Below are positions 20,558-29,117 of a stretch of DNA of 64,000 bases, in pieces (the stretch's first letter is position 1; each line of letters starts with the position of its first letter). The translations under genes and the position numbers were made by a program. The notes beneath the pieces are model-generated. The model was not told the DNA's origin, did not search any database, and saw only the letters and a program-made list of their open reading frames with translations. This DNA comes from Nitrospirota bacterium (GTDB lineage Bacteria; Nitrospirota; Nitrospiria; SBBL01; JAADHI01), in NCBI GenBank assembly GCA_029261135.1, contig JAJDBX010000046.1:80158-144157 (forward strand). Reading direction: 5' to 3'.

Positions 20558-21952
20558 ATGACTGAAACGATTCTAATTGTAGACGATGAACCGGGCATTT
20601 TAAGCACGCTTTCCGGGATTCTTTCCGATGAAGGCTATGAGGTGCAAACCGCCGAAAGTGGGCTTGAAGTCATTCCCATGGTCCAAGCCAAGCCACCTGC
20701 ACTGGTACTGCTCGATATCTGGATGCCGGAGCCGGACGGGATCGAAACCCTTCAGCGCTTGAAAACCTTCATCCCAGACCTCATTGTCATCATGATGTCA
20801 GGACACGGCTCGATTGAAACTGCCGTCAAAGCCATTAAGTTGGGGGCCTATGACTATATTGAGAAACCCCTTTCGCTTGAAAAAGTCGTCTTGATGGTCG
20901 AACATGCCTTGAATGAATTTCGTCTTCAAGAAGAAAATCGATCACTCAAACGTCTGGTCGAAAAAAAATATGAAATGGTCGGAGCCAGCCGAGCCATAAT
21001 GCACCTGAAAGAAGAAATCCGTCTGGCGGCTCCCTCTCAAAGCCGTGTGCTGATTTCTGGTGAAAATGGTACGGGAAAAGAATTGATTGCGCGAACAATC
21101 CATTCAAGCAGCCCCAGACGCAATGCCCCCTTTTTAGAGGTGAACTGCGCCGCTATCCCTGAAAATCTCATCGAAAGCGAGCTCTTTGGTTATGAAAAAG
21201 GGGCATTTACTGGTGCGGCTCAACGGAAAAAGGGACAGTTTGAACTGGCAACAGGCGGAACCCTCTTTTTGGATGAGATTGGTGATATGACCCTGCAAAC
21301 ACAAGCAAAAGTACTAAGAGCTTTACAGGAACAGGCATTCATGCGCGTGGGGGGGCATGAGCGGGTTCATGTGGATGTTCGTGTACTTGCAGCATCAAAC
21401 AAGGATCTCCCTTCTGAAATTAAAGCAGGACGTTTTAGAGACGATCTTTATTATCGCTTGAATGTGATCCCTTTACACGCTCCACCCTTAAGAGAGCGGA
21501 TTGATGACATCCCGGTACTCATCTCGTATTTTATCAAGGAAGTTTCTGAGGAGCAGGGCATTCGCCCCAAACGCTTGACGCCAGAGGCTTTCGATCTCTT
21601 AAAACAGTATATTTGGCCAGGAAATGTGCGAGAACTCAAAAACATTGCAGAGCGGCTCTTGATTATGGCGCCGACGTCTATTATTTCATCGCATGATCTG
21701 CCAGTCTTCCTTAAAGAAGGGAAATCCATTCCTGAAACACCGTTACCGGCTTTAAGTCACGAAAACAGTCTAGGCTCACAACCCAAACCGCTCAAGGAAG
21801 CGAGAAGTTCATTTGAGCGGGCGCATATACTTGCTGAGCTGGAAGCAAAAGATTGGAATATTTCTCAGACAGCAGATGCCCTGCAAATTGAACGCACACA
21901 TCTCTACCGAAAAATGAAATTGCTTGGTATCAAAGCCCCTTCCGAGGGCTGA
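20558..21952 (+). CDS. ntrX: NtrX-type sigma-54-dependent response regulator
   Basis: Activator of sigma-54 promoters controlled by phosphorylation. Seen: receiver domain with phospho-acceptor aspartate near residue 53 (LLDIWMPEPDG), AAA+ domain with Walker A GENGTGKE and the sigma-54-contacting ELFGYEKGAFTGA loop, and a C-terminal Fis-type helix-turn-helix (NISQTADALQIERTHLYRKM). 464 residues is typical. AAGGAA lies 5 nt before the ATG. The window contains two good -24/-12 promoters in front of nitrate-assimilation genes, which are reasonable but unproven targets. Confidence 0.93.
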   Translation: MTETILIVDDEPGILSTLSGILSDEGYEVQTAESGLEVIPMVQAKPPALVLLDIWMPEPDGIETLQRLKTFIPDLIVIMMSGHGSIETAVKAIKLGAYDYIEKPLSLEKVVLMVEHALNEFRLQEENRSLKRLVEKKYEMVGASRAIMHLKEEIRLAAPSQSRVLISGENGTGKELIARTIHSSSPRRNAPFLEVNCAAIPENLIESELFGYEKGAFTGAAQRKKGQFELATGGTLFLDEIGDMTLQTQAKVLRALQEQAFMRVGGHERVHVDVRVLAASNKDLPSEIKAGRFRDDLYYRLNVIPLHAPPLRERIDDIPVLISYFIKEVSEEQGIRPKRLTPEAFDLLKQYIWPGNVRELKNIAERLLIMAPTSIISSHDLPVFLKEGKSIPETPLPALSHENSLGSQPKPLKEARSSFERAHILAELEAKDWNISQTADALQIERTHLYRKMKLLGIKAPSEG

Positions 21953-22309
21953 ATGCTAGATTTAATTAAACATAAATATATTTATTACTGTTTCTGTGCC
22001 GTATTCATGTCACATTCTTATTCTATTTATATTGATGCTGGGTTAGCCATTATGATAGCATCTAAAGTTGTTTCGTATTTTCAGCATTCAGAAGACAGCA
22101 TGATTCTGTACGTAATGCCCTTGGTCGAACCGTCAAATTGAGGAATGCGAGGAAGAATAGTCAATTGTTGTGGTCTTACATAAGGATATTCCGATTACAG
22201 CACCATCTCTTCACCTTTACAAGACTCTCCCCCAGAACAGGTAAATAATCTGAACTCCTTTTGGCGCAAAGTTGACCCTTTCCTTTTTAAATTGTCTTGA
22301 GGAAATGCT
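21953..22309 (+). other. Non-coding spacer between ntrX and the acyltransferase gene
   Basis: 357 bp. The track offers a 62-residue ORF (21953-22141) starting directly at the ntrX stop; it has no ribosome site and no recognisable pattern, so I do not call it. No clear terminator or promoter was found; GAGGA at the right end is the Shine-Dalgarno of the next gene. Confidence 0.5.
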
Positions 22310-23047
22310 ATGGTCGCCGATCACTTTAACCAAAATTTTGAAATCATTCCGGTCAATACAGATGCATTACTCGAAGAAGTTCTCCGATTACGATACCAAG
22401 TCTATTGCGTCGAAAATCCACTCGCTGATCCAAATAGCTATACAGATTGCAAAGAACACGATTTCTATGACACACACTCCGTTCACCGCCTTATCCGACA
22501 TAAATTAACAGGCATATTTGTCGCTTCGGTTAGATTGATTCTACCGAACCCCGATGATTGGGCAACCTCCTTTCCTATGGAGGCATATTGCGGCGAGTTT
22601 TTTTATCGTGATACGATTCCTTTAAAACAAATTCCCAGGGAATCGTTTGCAGAGGTCTCCCGTTTTCTTGTTTCAAAAAAACGGGAGCGGCAGATAAAGG
22701 ATATATCTGTTCGAAACATGAAGCGGGATGGCTCGGATATTGTTTATACAAAGAGGGATGGTCAGTTCTGTTACCTTCTGCTCTTTGGGCTTTTTTCTGC
22801 AGTCGTGTGCATGACGATACAATATAACACCTCCTATTGGTATGCCGGTGTGGAACCCGCTTTTCATCGATTACTCAAAAGGTTTGGGATCGACTTTCCT
22901 CAGATTGGCCCACTCTTCGAGTATCACGGCAAAAGAATCCCCTGTCTCGGATCAACAGAATCTATTTTGTCAGGCATTCATAAATATCGTCCTGAAGTAT
23001 GGAAATTTATCACTCAAAACGGCAAGCTTGTCCCGTCTAGGAAATAG
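22310..23047 (+). CDS. PEP-CTERM/exosortase system-associated acyltransferase (GNAT-like)
   Basis: Resembles the exosortase-associated putative acyltransferase family, related to N-acyl amino acid synthases (FeeM) and acyl-homoserine-lactone synthases. Seen: LRLRYQVYCVENPL near the N-terminus, SVRLILPN and ESFAEVSRFLVSKKRER in the middle (the Arg and Glu/Ser-Arg pattern of these synthases), and WYAGVEPAFHRLLKRFGIDF with GPLFEYHGKRIPC towards the end. 245 residues is normal. The ATG has GAGGA 6 nt upstream. No exosortase or PEP-CTERM protein is visible in the window. The acyl acceptor is unknown. Confidence 0.82.
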   Translation: MVADHFNQNFEIIPVNTDALLEEVLRLRYQVYCVENPLADPNSYTDCKEHDFYDTHSVHRLIRHKLTGIFVASVRLILPNPDDWATSFPMEAYCGEFFYRDTIPLKQIPRESFAEVSRFLVSKKRERQIKDISVRNMKRDGSDIVYTKRDGQFCYLLLFGLFSAVVCMTIQYNTSYWYAGVEPAFHRLLKRFGIDFPQIGPLFEYHGKRIPCLGSTESILSGIHKYRPEVWKFITQNGKLVPSRK

Positions 23048-23094
23048 TATGGCCTTGAGAGGATGTCAGGGAAAGAGGGAATGATTTCACTGAC

Positions 23095-23517
23095 ATGAAG
23101 TCTTTTTTTATATTCATCATGATGCTCCTATTGATGTTTGGGACGATACTGGGTGTAGAGGCGCAAGAGGTTGTTGTTCACCCCAGTGTCAGCCAAGAGA
23201 CAATCTCAAGGAATACCTTGCGAGCAATCTTTGGCATGCGTCTCCGCCGATGGCCTGACGGAAGTGTCGTTAAGGTTTTTGTGCTTCGGGACGATGCTGA
23301 ACTCCACAAAAAGTTTTCAAAGTCGATTCTCCATTTATTTCCTTATCAACTACGGCGGGCATGGGATCGACAAGTTTTTTCCGGAACAGGTCAGTCGCCA
23401 CAAGAGGTCATCTCATTAGAATCGATGAGAGCAAAGATCACCCATACACCCGGGGCTATTGGCTATTTACCAATTGGAAATACTGAAATAGGGATGAAGA
23501 TCTTAAATGTCCGATAA
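23095..23517 (+). CDS. Small exported PstS-like periplasmic protein
   Basis: Signal peptide (FFIFIMMLLLMFGTILGVEAQ) followed by a short domain like the first lobe of phosphate-type solute-binding proteins: VSQETISRNTLRAIFGMRLRRWPDG and, near the end, TPGAIGYLPIG. At 140 residues it is about half the length of true PstS, as in the small family often annotated as phosphate ABC transporter substrate-binding protein, and no ABC transporter genes are near. It overlaps the porin-like gene by 11 bp, so the two are translationally linked. A role in ligand sensing for the downstream GGDEF-EAL protein is a guess from context. Confidence 0.72.
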   Translation: MKSFFIFIMMLLLMFGTILGVEAQEVVVHPSVSQETISRNTLRAIFGMRLRRWPDGSVVKVFVLRDDAELHKKFSKSILHLFPYQLRRAWDRQVFSGTGQSPQEVISLESMRAKITHTPGAIGYLPIGNTEIGMKILNVR

Positions 23518-24715
23518 GTTTATTTATGGATTAAAGCTGTTCTTTGTGTTTCTCTGCTTTTTAATAGAAGGTGTGGCTTCTTCTATCTTCGGTGCTGAAT
23601 TGCCAGATTCGCTCCAAATACATGGTTTTGCGACCCAGGGTTTTATCCTAACATCAGATAATAATTTTTTTGGGAAGAGTAAAGATGGAAGTTTCGACTT
23701 CACTGAACTGGGAGTGAATACATCGATTCGTCCCATTCTAGACATGCAAATTTCAGCACAAGTTATTTCACGCCGGGCAGGGGAGGGGAATGACAGAGAC
23801 CCCCAATTAGATTATGGTTTTTTGGATTATAGCCTCATTTCGAATGCATCAAGAAAACTCGGCATCCGACTGGGGAGAGTAAAAAATCCGCTCGGTTTTT
23901 ACAACGACACACGAGATGTTGCCTTTACAAGACCCAGTATATTTTTACCCCAATCGATCTATTTTGGTCGGACGCGGAACCTGGCCCTTTCATCGGACGG
24001 ATTAAACATTTATGCAGAATATCGCAAAGGTTTTGCAAACCTATTTTACGAACTTGAAGTGGGCTACCCGAAAGTTGACGACAGAGAAACAGAGCTCGCT
24101 TTTCTTGGCCAAAAACTCCAAACACAGGGTGGACTTGATGAACGCCTTTCATACATCAGTCGCTTCATCATTGAGCCTACTGGTGGGAGAATTCGTATTG
24201 CTCTGAGCGGAGCGCTTGTCAATATCATATTTGAGCCAAAAACAAGTGCTGTAAAAACAGGCACGATCCGTTTCACCCCTTTAATTTTTTCGGTACAGTA
24301 TAACACCGAATTCTGGAGCCTAAGCTCTGAGTATGCCCTTCGCTATTCCAGATATCGAGACGTTGGACCACTCAGTTTCAACAATACGGGAGAGAGCTAC
24401 TACCTTCAGGGAAGCTATCGCATCTCGGAGCAGTTAGAGGCCGTGCTTCGCTATGATGTTCTCTTTCAAAATCAGGATGATCGATCCGGAACAAAATTTT
24501 CCGCAGCATCCACTACAGGGGCTCTCGCACATACCCGCTTTGCAAAGGATTCGACCGTGGGCTTGCGGTGGGACATCACGAGTGCATGGATGTCGCGCAT
24601 CGAATATCACTATATCGATGGGACTGCCTGGCTTCCACTTTCGGACAATCCTGTGGCATCCGCGACAGAGCGGTACTGGGATCTATTCTCTATTCTCGTC
24701 TCATTTCGTTTTTAA
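23507..24715 (+). CDS. Porin-like outer-membrane beta-barrel protein
   Basis: Exported protein (signal peptide ending near SSIFGAE) with a body of alternating short amphipathic strands rich in aromatic residues and Ser/Thr/Asp turns, e.g. LGIRLGRVKNPLGFYNDTRD, and a C-terminus ending in phenylalanine (LVSFRF), the usual signal for barrel insertion. 402 residues would fit a porin of about 16 strands. Substrate unknown. It overlaps the PstS-like gene and is followed after 32 bp by the GGDEF-EAL gene, consistent with one operon. Confidence 0.78.
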   Translation: MSDKFIYGLKLFFVFLCFLIEGVASSIFGAELPDSLQIHGFATQGFILTSDNNFFGKSKDGSFDFTELGVNTSIRPILDMQISAQVISRRAGEGNDRDPQLDYGFLDYSLISNASRKLGIRLGRVKNPLGFYNDTRDVAFTRPSIFLPQSIYFGRTRNLALSSDGLNIYAEYRKGFANLFYELEVGYPKVDDRETELAFLGQKLQTQGGLDERLSYISRFIIEPTGGRIRIALSGALVNIIFEPKTSAVKTGTIRFTPLIFSVQYNTEFWSLSSEYALRYSRYRDVGPLSFNNTGESYYLQGSYRISEQLEAVLRYDVLFQNQDDRSGTKFSAASTTGALAHTRFAKDSTVGLRWDITSAWMSRIEYHYIDGTAWLPLSDNPVASATERYWDLFSILVSFRF

Positions 24716-24747
24716 CGATGAGTTTTTAAACTAAAAAGTACTGATAA

Positions 24748-27633
24748 ATGACACTTCTTTCTCATAAAGTTCAGCGATTCTTAAGCTTAAAATGGAAGGC
24801 CTTGATTTTATTTAGTATGGTACTTTTTGTAATCAATGCCTCTTTCCCCTTTTTCAGCCATCAAAACTTAATGGAACATTATGATCAACGTCGAGAAGCT
24901 GAACATGCGCACTTTACAAAAGAGTTTGACGGACTCATGGAACATATGCTTAAACGCTCACTTCAGTTCAGTGAGGTCATTCCCTTGCTTGACGGCGTCG
25001 AAGAATCCTTGGTGAGCGGGAAAAATGAAACGATTCGTTTGGCTTTTGACGGTCATTGGTCTTTGTTGCAACTCGATATGGGTATTGACCTTGTTCGTTT
25101 TCATTCTGTCTCAGGCAGAGAATTGGGTCGCTGGGGTCATTCAACTTTTATTGCAGAGGAGGAACTGCTGATTACAGGTTGGATCGAAGAGGTCATTCGA
25201 AAAGAACGTCCCATCACGGCACTTTCCTGCATCCGTATCTGCACACAATATGTCATGGCACCCCTTCTTTCGGAAGGGGAAAAAATCGGGATCATCTTGT
25301 TGGGTAGTTCTCTGGCCGAAGTCATTATCAACCTTCAGCAGATTTCCGGGCGGGAAATCGGCGTTCTCATTGACAGAAAGGGTGAGGAAATCCATAAGCC
25401 CTCAGAAAATTTGACACAAGGCAGAATGATCTCCTCTTGGAATAAAGAGATTATCGCCTTAACCAATATGAACCTTACCTTGCCACTACTTCGATCCGTC
25501 GTGCAGAAAATACCTTCTTTTGATGACATCATCAAAGGGAAAAAAGTGGGTTTCGAAAACAGAAATTATGAATTAGGCGTCATTCCCTTACAGGGGCTTG
25601 CCAATCCTGGGGCAGGACACCTCATAGTGATTGACGATATTTCCAAGACACTATTAGAAATTCGGAGGGCAACCCGAAAAAGTTTAATCGCCGGAATCAT
25701 TGGGCTTCTGTTTTCTGAAGGGATCTTATTGGCTATTTTATGGACGCCAATCTCACGTCTTCGCCTCATTACAGAAACATTACCCTTGCTCGCCCAGGGT
25801 AAATTTAAGCAGGTAAGGCGCGCGTTCTCAACGAGACCTCAAAGCTTGATGAAGGACGAGATCGACATACTTGATGACGCGGCCATTGCCCTTTCTCATC
25901 AGTTGGAAATGCTGGAAACAGAGGTCAAAATAAGGACTAAGACGCTTGCGGCCAGAATGGAAGATCTGGCCCATGAAAAGGATTTCATCGCGCATTTACT
26001 GGACACGGCCCGTGTGATTATTCTTACACAGGACAAAGATGGAAAGCTCATGATGCTGAACCAACATGCTTGCCATATAACAGGCTACAAGAGAAATGAA
26101 CTCACGGGCATGGGTTTTGCCGATCTTTTTTCTGAGGGAGACTTGACGATTGAAATGATGGATGATTTAGGAAGAATTTGTTCTGGTCAAAGAGAATATG
26201 TCTCACACGAATCGGTGATCACTTGTAAAAATAGATCATTGCGACATATCGTCTGGGTGCATTCTCGCCTGGCGCGAAAAAAAGAAAATGAGCCTGTCAT
26301 CCTGTCGGTGGGTTTAGATTTCACTGCCCGGAAACAGGCAGAATTACGACTTTCGTGGTTGGCCGACCATGATCCACTCACGAGTTTATTTAATCGGCGT
26401 CGTTTTCAAAGTGAACTGGAGAACATACTTGCTAAATCAAAAAAATCCGGGCAGGCTGGCGCTCTTTTTTACTTCGATCTAGATCAATTTAAATATGTGA
26501 ATGATACGCAAGGCCATCATGCGGGAGATACACTGCTGAAGGTAATCGCCAGTCAGCTTTTTCGATTTGTTCGTACAACAGATATTGTGGGTCGTTTGGG
26601 TGGGGATGAATTTGCCATCGTTGTTTCTGAAATAAATGAAACGGGCGCACTTCAGATTGCACATAAAATTACGCAATATTTGGATAATGTTGAAGTTTCA
26701 GTACTTGGACCCGCATTCAAAATTTCTGCCAGCATTGGTATCGTCCTTTTTCCTGCACATGGGGAAACACTGCAAGAACTGCTTTCCAATGCAGACCTTG
26801 CGATGTACCAGGCAAAAGAAAAAGGGCAGGGCTCTTGGCATCTCTTTACAGGATATGAACCCATTCGAGCACGGATGAAAGAGCAGGTATATTGGAAAGA
26901 TCGGATTAAACAAGCACTCGATAACGATCTTTTCGTCATGTATTTTCAACCCGTTCGAAATATTCATAACGGATCCATTTTTTGTTACGAAGCCCTGATC
27001 CGAATGCGTGATCAAGATGAAACCTTGATCTCTCCAGCTGCATTTATTCCTATTGCAGAAGAAAGTGGGCTCATTTATGAAATCGATCACTTGGTGCTCG
27101 ACAAAGTGATTTCCCGTCAGGCGGCACTTTCCGCCCAGGGGATTCATCTGACCTTTACACTGAATCTTTCCGGTTACGCATTCAATGATCCCGCATTATT
27201 GTCTCATCTTAAGCGAACCTTAACAGAAACGGGAGCAAATCCAGAAAACATTGTGATCGAAATAACAGAAACAGCCGCTGTTTCTGATTTGGTTGCAGCC
27301 TGTTGTCTCATGAACGAAATTAAAGATCTAGGTTGTTCTTTTGCACTGGATGATTTCGGAACGGGCTTTGCCTCTTTCAATTATCTGAAGGAGCTTCCAG
27401 TGGATATCGTCAAGATTGGAGACACTTTCATCAAAGAAATAGTGACACGTCCCGACGATCAAATCTTTGTGAAATCTCTGACTGAAGTGACGAAAGGCTT
27501 GGGTAAAAAAACCATCGCAGAAGGGGTGGAAAATGCAGAAATACTATCTTTATTAAAAGAATACGCTGTCGATTTTGCCCAAGGCTGGCATGTGGGAAAA
27601 CCCGTCAGTAAGCTCCTCGAAGAAGGACCTTGA
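24748..27633 (+). CDS. Membrane sensor with PAS, GGDEF and EAL domains
   Basis: Likely bifunctional c-di-GMP enzyme. Seen in order: membrane segment (about residues 15-33), periplasmic sensor region of about 260 residues resembling Cache/CHASE types, second membrane segment (about 310-335), a HAMP-like linker and coiled coil, PAS (about 415-530), GGDEF (about 545-700) with RLGGDEF and I-site RTTD, and EAL (about 730-955) with YEALIR, EITETA, LDDFGTG, VKIGD and AEGVENAE. The active-site residues of both catalytic domains look intact. Upstream PstS-like and porin genes suggest an envelope-borne signal. Confidence 0.93.
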   Translation: MTLLSHKVQRFLSLKWKALILFSMVLFVINASFPFFSHQNLMEHYDQRREAEHAHFTKEFDGLMEHMLKRSLQFSEVIPLLDGVEESLVSGKNETIRLAFDGHWSLLQLDMGIDLVRFHSVSGRELGRWGHSTFIAEEELLITGWIEEVIRKERPITALSCIRICTQYVMAPLLSEGEKIGIILLGSSLAEVIINLQQISGREIGVLIDRKGEEIHKPSENLTQGRMISSWNKEIIALTNMNLTLPLLRSVVQKIPSFDDIIKGKKVGFENRNYELGVIPLQGLANPGAGHLIVIDDISKTLLEIRRATRKSLIAGIIGLLFSEGILLAILWTPISRLRLITETLPLLAQGKFKQVRRAFSTRPQSLMKDEIDILDDAAIALSHQLEMLETEVKIRTKTLAARMEDLAHEKDFIAHLLDTARVIILTQDKDGKLMMLNQHACHITGYKRNELTGMGFADLFSEGDLTIEMMDDLGRICSGQREYVSHESVITCKNRSLRHIVWVHSRLARKKENEPVILSVGLDFTARKQAELRLSWLADHDPLTSLFNRRRFQSELENILAKSKKSGQAGALFYFDLDQFKYVNDTQGHHAGDTLLKVIASQLFRFVRTTDIVGRLGGDEFAIVVSEINETGALQIAHKITQYLDNVEVSVLGPAFKISASIGIVLFPAHGETLQELLSNADLAMYQAKEKGQGSWHLFTGYEPIRARMKEQVYWKDRIKQALDNDLFVMYFQPVRNIHNGSIFCYEALIRMRDQDETLISPAAFIPIAEESGLIYEIDHLVLDKVISRQAALSAQGIHLTFTLNLSGYAFNDPALLSHLKRTLTETGANPENIVIEITETAAVSDLVAACCLMNEIKDLGCSFALDDFGTGFASFNYLKELPVDIVKIGDTFIKEIVTRPDDQIFVKSLTEVTKGLGKKTIAEGVENAEILSLLKEYAVDFAQGWHVGKPVSKLLEEGP

Positions 27634-27649
27634 TGGATTAGCTTCATCT

Positions 27650-27931
27650 CTAAGTCTGCTCAATGTACTTGGGCGAGGATTCAGCACCCAAGCGGTGTAA
27701 TCGGACATAAGAATCAGTGTCTTGCAACGCTTGAATTATGGGATCGAACATACGTGCATCCAAAAGAATGAATAAATCCAGAATAGCTCGCTGATGCTCG
27801 AATGCACTTTTACTTTATTAAGGACACTAAATACAGATCGAATTTTTCTTTTTCACCCGCGAAGGACTTACTGCCTTGGAAAAATAAAAAGAAAATAACC
27901 AAGATCAAACCCAATAAGATTTTTTTCTCAT
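27650..27931 (-). pseudogene. Frameshifted small secreted protein (HEAT-like C-terminus)
   Basis: Not in the ORF track; read by hand on the minus strand. ATG AGA followed by an A-run leads, after restoring one A, into a clear signal peptide (KKILLGLILVIFFLFFQGSK then SFAGEKEKFDLYLVSLIK). A second frameshift near 27811 is needed to continue into about 50 residues ending at 27650, including ILDLFILLDARMFDPIIQAL and DTDSYVRLHRLGAESSP, which resembles a HEAT-type helical repeat. Two frame breaks in 280 bp imply decay, unless the A-run is a sequencing error or phase-variable. Confidence 0.5.
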
Positions 27932-28010
27932 AAAGACCATGACCTAAGTTAAATTTTGAGAGTCATCATTAATTTGAGTTTCCCCTCCCCACTTGCTAAA
28001 TCCCGGGCAT

Positions 28011-28800
28011 TCAATACGGGAAATACCAGGCTTCCGAATGTTCTGGGATTTCCCAGGTCAGTGGCAAGCGATGGCTCTTTTCACTGAGAAGACCCTCATC
28101 GCGAAGTTGCGCCAAAAAACGGCGCACTGAGCGTTCAGACATTCGACAAAGTTCAAGCGCGAATGAGCGCATCTTGGCTCAACAATCCTCGCCCGTCGTG
28201 ATCTCCTTGCCTCGACACATCTGCAGCTTGCAGCATCGTTTTATACTCCACTGAGGCGCGCACAAGACCACGACTTAAACAGCAAATACCGACACTTACC
28301 ATCCCATTTTTTAAATGACGAATTGGTCAATAAGCGCATCACACGCCCATTCCTATCCGCAAAGGGATGAATCCACGCAAAGCGGTGATGTGTACAGATG
28401 ATCGCGATAACCTTCTGAGGATCAAATGATTAAGGGTGTGGCCCGAATTATTTTTAATGTACGCAGGGACTCGGGAACATGACGATAGAATTCAATATGA
28501 ATTGCTCGAATAAATTCGCGTGAATACAAAGTGTCATGATCTGGAGCCTGATCGGTAAAGCATTGCTGGACTTTAATATGTGCAATCGTTTGAACTAAAA
28601 ATCTCTTTTGGCGAGGTCTTTAGAAAAGTCGCCCCTTTGCGCCGCACGAATTTCATAAGGCTACGTGTGATTTCCTTCGATGAGATTTGTGTAATAGAAA
28701 TTGATGACTTCCATATGACGGGAGATGACATTTCGGATTTCTGGCGAGACACTTCCTACCAGCTTCGCCGTGGCAACAGATAATGAAACAGCTTTATGCT
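28011..28800 (-). pseudogene. Decayed Fic/DOC family gene
   Basis: No intact ORF, but hand translation of the minus strand recovers a Fic-family protein nearly end to end across several frames. Pieces in order: MEVINFYYTNLIEGNHT, then an in-frame TAG, PYEIRAAQRGDFSKDLAKRD, FIRAIHIEFYRHVPESL, the Fic active-site region [37 protein letters not shown] and a C-terminal winged-helix part (SERSVRRFLAQLRDEGLLSE). At least three frameshifts and the stop inactivate it. The core motif also has Arg where HPFxDGNGR has Gly. In active members the domain transfers AMP or another group to target proteins. Confidence 0.86.
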
Positions 28801-28844
28801 GGAAGCATTGAGGTTTTTAGAGAACTGTCATCGGGAATAAAGGG

Positions 28845-28907
28845 AGAACAATTATGGCTTATTGACAGCAGATTAATAATCTGCTGTCAATAAGCCATAA
28901 TTGTTTT
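28845..28907. repeat. Long near-perfect palindrome (29-bp arms, 1-nt centre)
   Basis: Left arm AACAATTATGGCTTATTGAC continuing to GATTA (28847-28875), one central A, and the exact reverse complement (28877-28905); a G-U and an A-T pair extend it by two. It sits between the 5' end of the Fic pseudogene and the zinc-ribbon gene. Flanking sequence does not continue the symmetry, so it is not a simple fold-back assembly join. Confidence 0.9.
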
Positions 28908-29117
28908 AATAGTTGAATATAAAACATTAAATTAAAATATATGCAAGAAATATTTAAAGTTTGGCCGGTTGAAATCTACCGCAGATTGATATCTCCTCAG
29001 GGATGAAATCAAGGAAGGTATTGGTAAAGGGAAGTCGTCTGTGTGTTTTAAAGGTTCTTGAACCCTCAATGCCAAAACCCCAAGAAAATGACAAGGAATG
29101 CTCAGTTCAGAAAAAAC
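28908..29117. other. AT-rich spacer without visible genes
   Basis: 210 bp after the palindrome, very AT-rich for its first third. I see no ORF with a ribosome site, no hairpin with a T-run and no RNA gene. Confidence 0.4.

Noticed and set aside
21953-22141. 62-residue ORF directly after ntrX
   Set aside because: Starts at the ntrX stop, has no Shine-Dalgarno and an unremarkable composition; more likely spacer.
22261-22280. Sigma-54-like TTTTGGCGCAAAGTTGACCC upstream of the acyltransferase gene
   Set aside because: The GG to G spacing is one base short and the -12 lacks GC, so it does not meet the -24/-12 rule met by the two nitrogen promoters.
28580-28783. 67-residue plus-strand ORF
   Set aside because: Lies antisense to the Fic pseudogene, whose reading on the minus strand explains the sequence.
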